Below, one piece after another: positions 6,458 to 6,525 of a DNA stretch of 6,525 nucleotides; position 1 is the first letter of the stretch; every line of letters begins with the position of its first letter. Where the stretch lies: the NCBI GenBank assembly GCA_035286365.1, contig DATHJZ010000169.1, positions 1-6,525 on the forward strand, given 5' to 3'. The translations under genes and the position numbers were made by a program. The notes beneath the pieces were generated by a model. The model was given only the letters and a program-made list of their open reading frames with translations, was not told the DNA's origin and did not search any database. The DNA is from CADEED01 sp035286365 (lineage in GTDB: Bacteria; Pseudomonadota; Gammaproteobacteria; Steroidobacterales; Steroidobacteraceae).

Positions 6458-6525
6458 ATGAATATCGAGCAGATCCGCGACGCATTGCCCGACTACGCCC
6501 GCGATCTAAAATTGAACCTGGGGAC
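6458..6525 (+). CDS. ahpD: Alkylhydroperoxidase AhpD, N-terminus only (cut by window end)
   Basis: Only 22 codons are visible, beginning MNIEQIRDALPDYARDLKLN. This closely follows the start of known AhpD proteins (SIEKLK-ALPEYAKDIKLNL in M. tuberculosis). AhpD is a small CxxC-containing protein of the carboxymuconolactone decarboxylase fold that passes electrons to oxidised AhpC. The CxxC motif lies beyond the window and cannot be checked. The position, 30 nt after a three-cysteine ahpC, is the standard arrangement and raises confidence in the call. Confidence 0.85.
   Translation, partial: MNIEQIRDALPDYARDLKLNLG

Overview
The window is a GC-rich stretch with dense, short-gapped genes and strong G/C third-position bias. 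It suggests a proteobacterium, most likely a high-GC gammaproteobacterium of the Steroidobacter/Xanthomonadales sort. That is an inference from the OxyR type, the S9 peptidase and general style; no rRNA or other decisive marker is present. All sequence is protein-coding except a 172-nt divergent promoter region, a 30-nt gap and a 5-nt gap.

Layout. (1) 1-981, plus strand: the C-terminal part of an S9-family (prolyl-oligopeptidase/acylaminoacyl-peptidase-like) serine peptidase, cut by the window start. (2) 987-5715, minus strand: a three-gene operon read oxyR, then an alpha/beta hydrolase (COG4757-like), then a 987-residue multidomain protein. Consecutive genes overlap by 4 nt (GTGA at 4819-4822, ATGA at 3947-3950), so translation is probably coupled. 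The multidomain protein joins an LCAT/PGAP1-like lipase, a middle domain resembling the N-terminal domain of leucyl aminopeptidases (M17_N, macro-like), and a C-terminal CHAT caspase-fold protease. (3) 5716-5887: a divergent control region with a nearly ideal tandem OxyR operator. (4) 5888-6525, plus strand: ahpC (three-cysteine, AhpD-dependent type) followed by the first 22 codons of ahpD.

How it fits together. OxyR senses peroxide through Cys202/Cys211. It should bind the operator at 5738-5774, activate ahpC-ahpD on one side and control its own transcription on the other. Because the hydrolase and the lipase-CHAT gene sit behind oxyR with overlapping stops and starts, they probably share the oxyR transcript. 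The unusual element is this linkage of a peroxide regulon to a lipase-protease fusion. It could be a damage- or conflict-response effector in which the protease and lipase halves act on each other, but nothing in the sequence proves that role.
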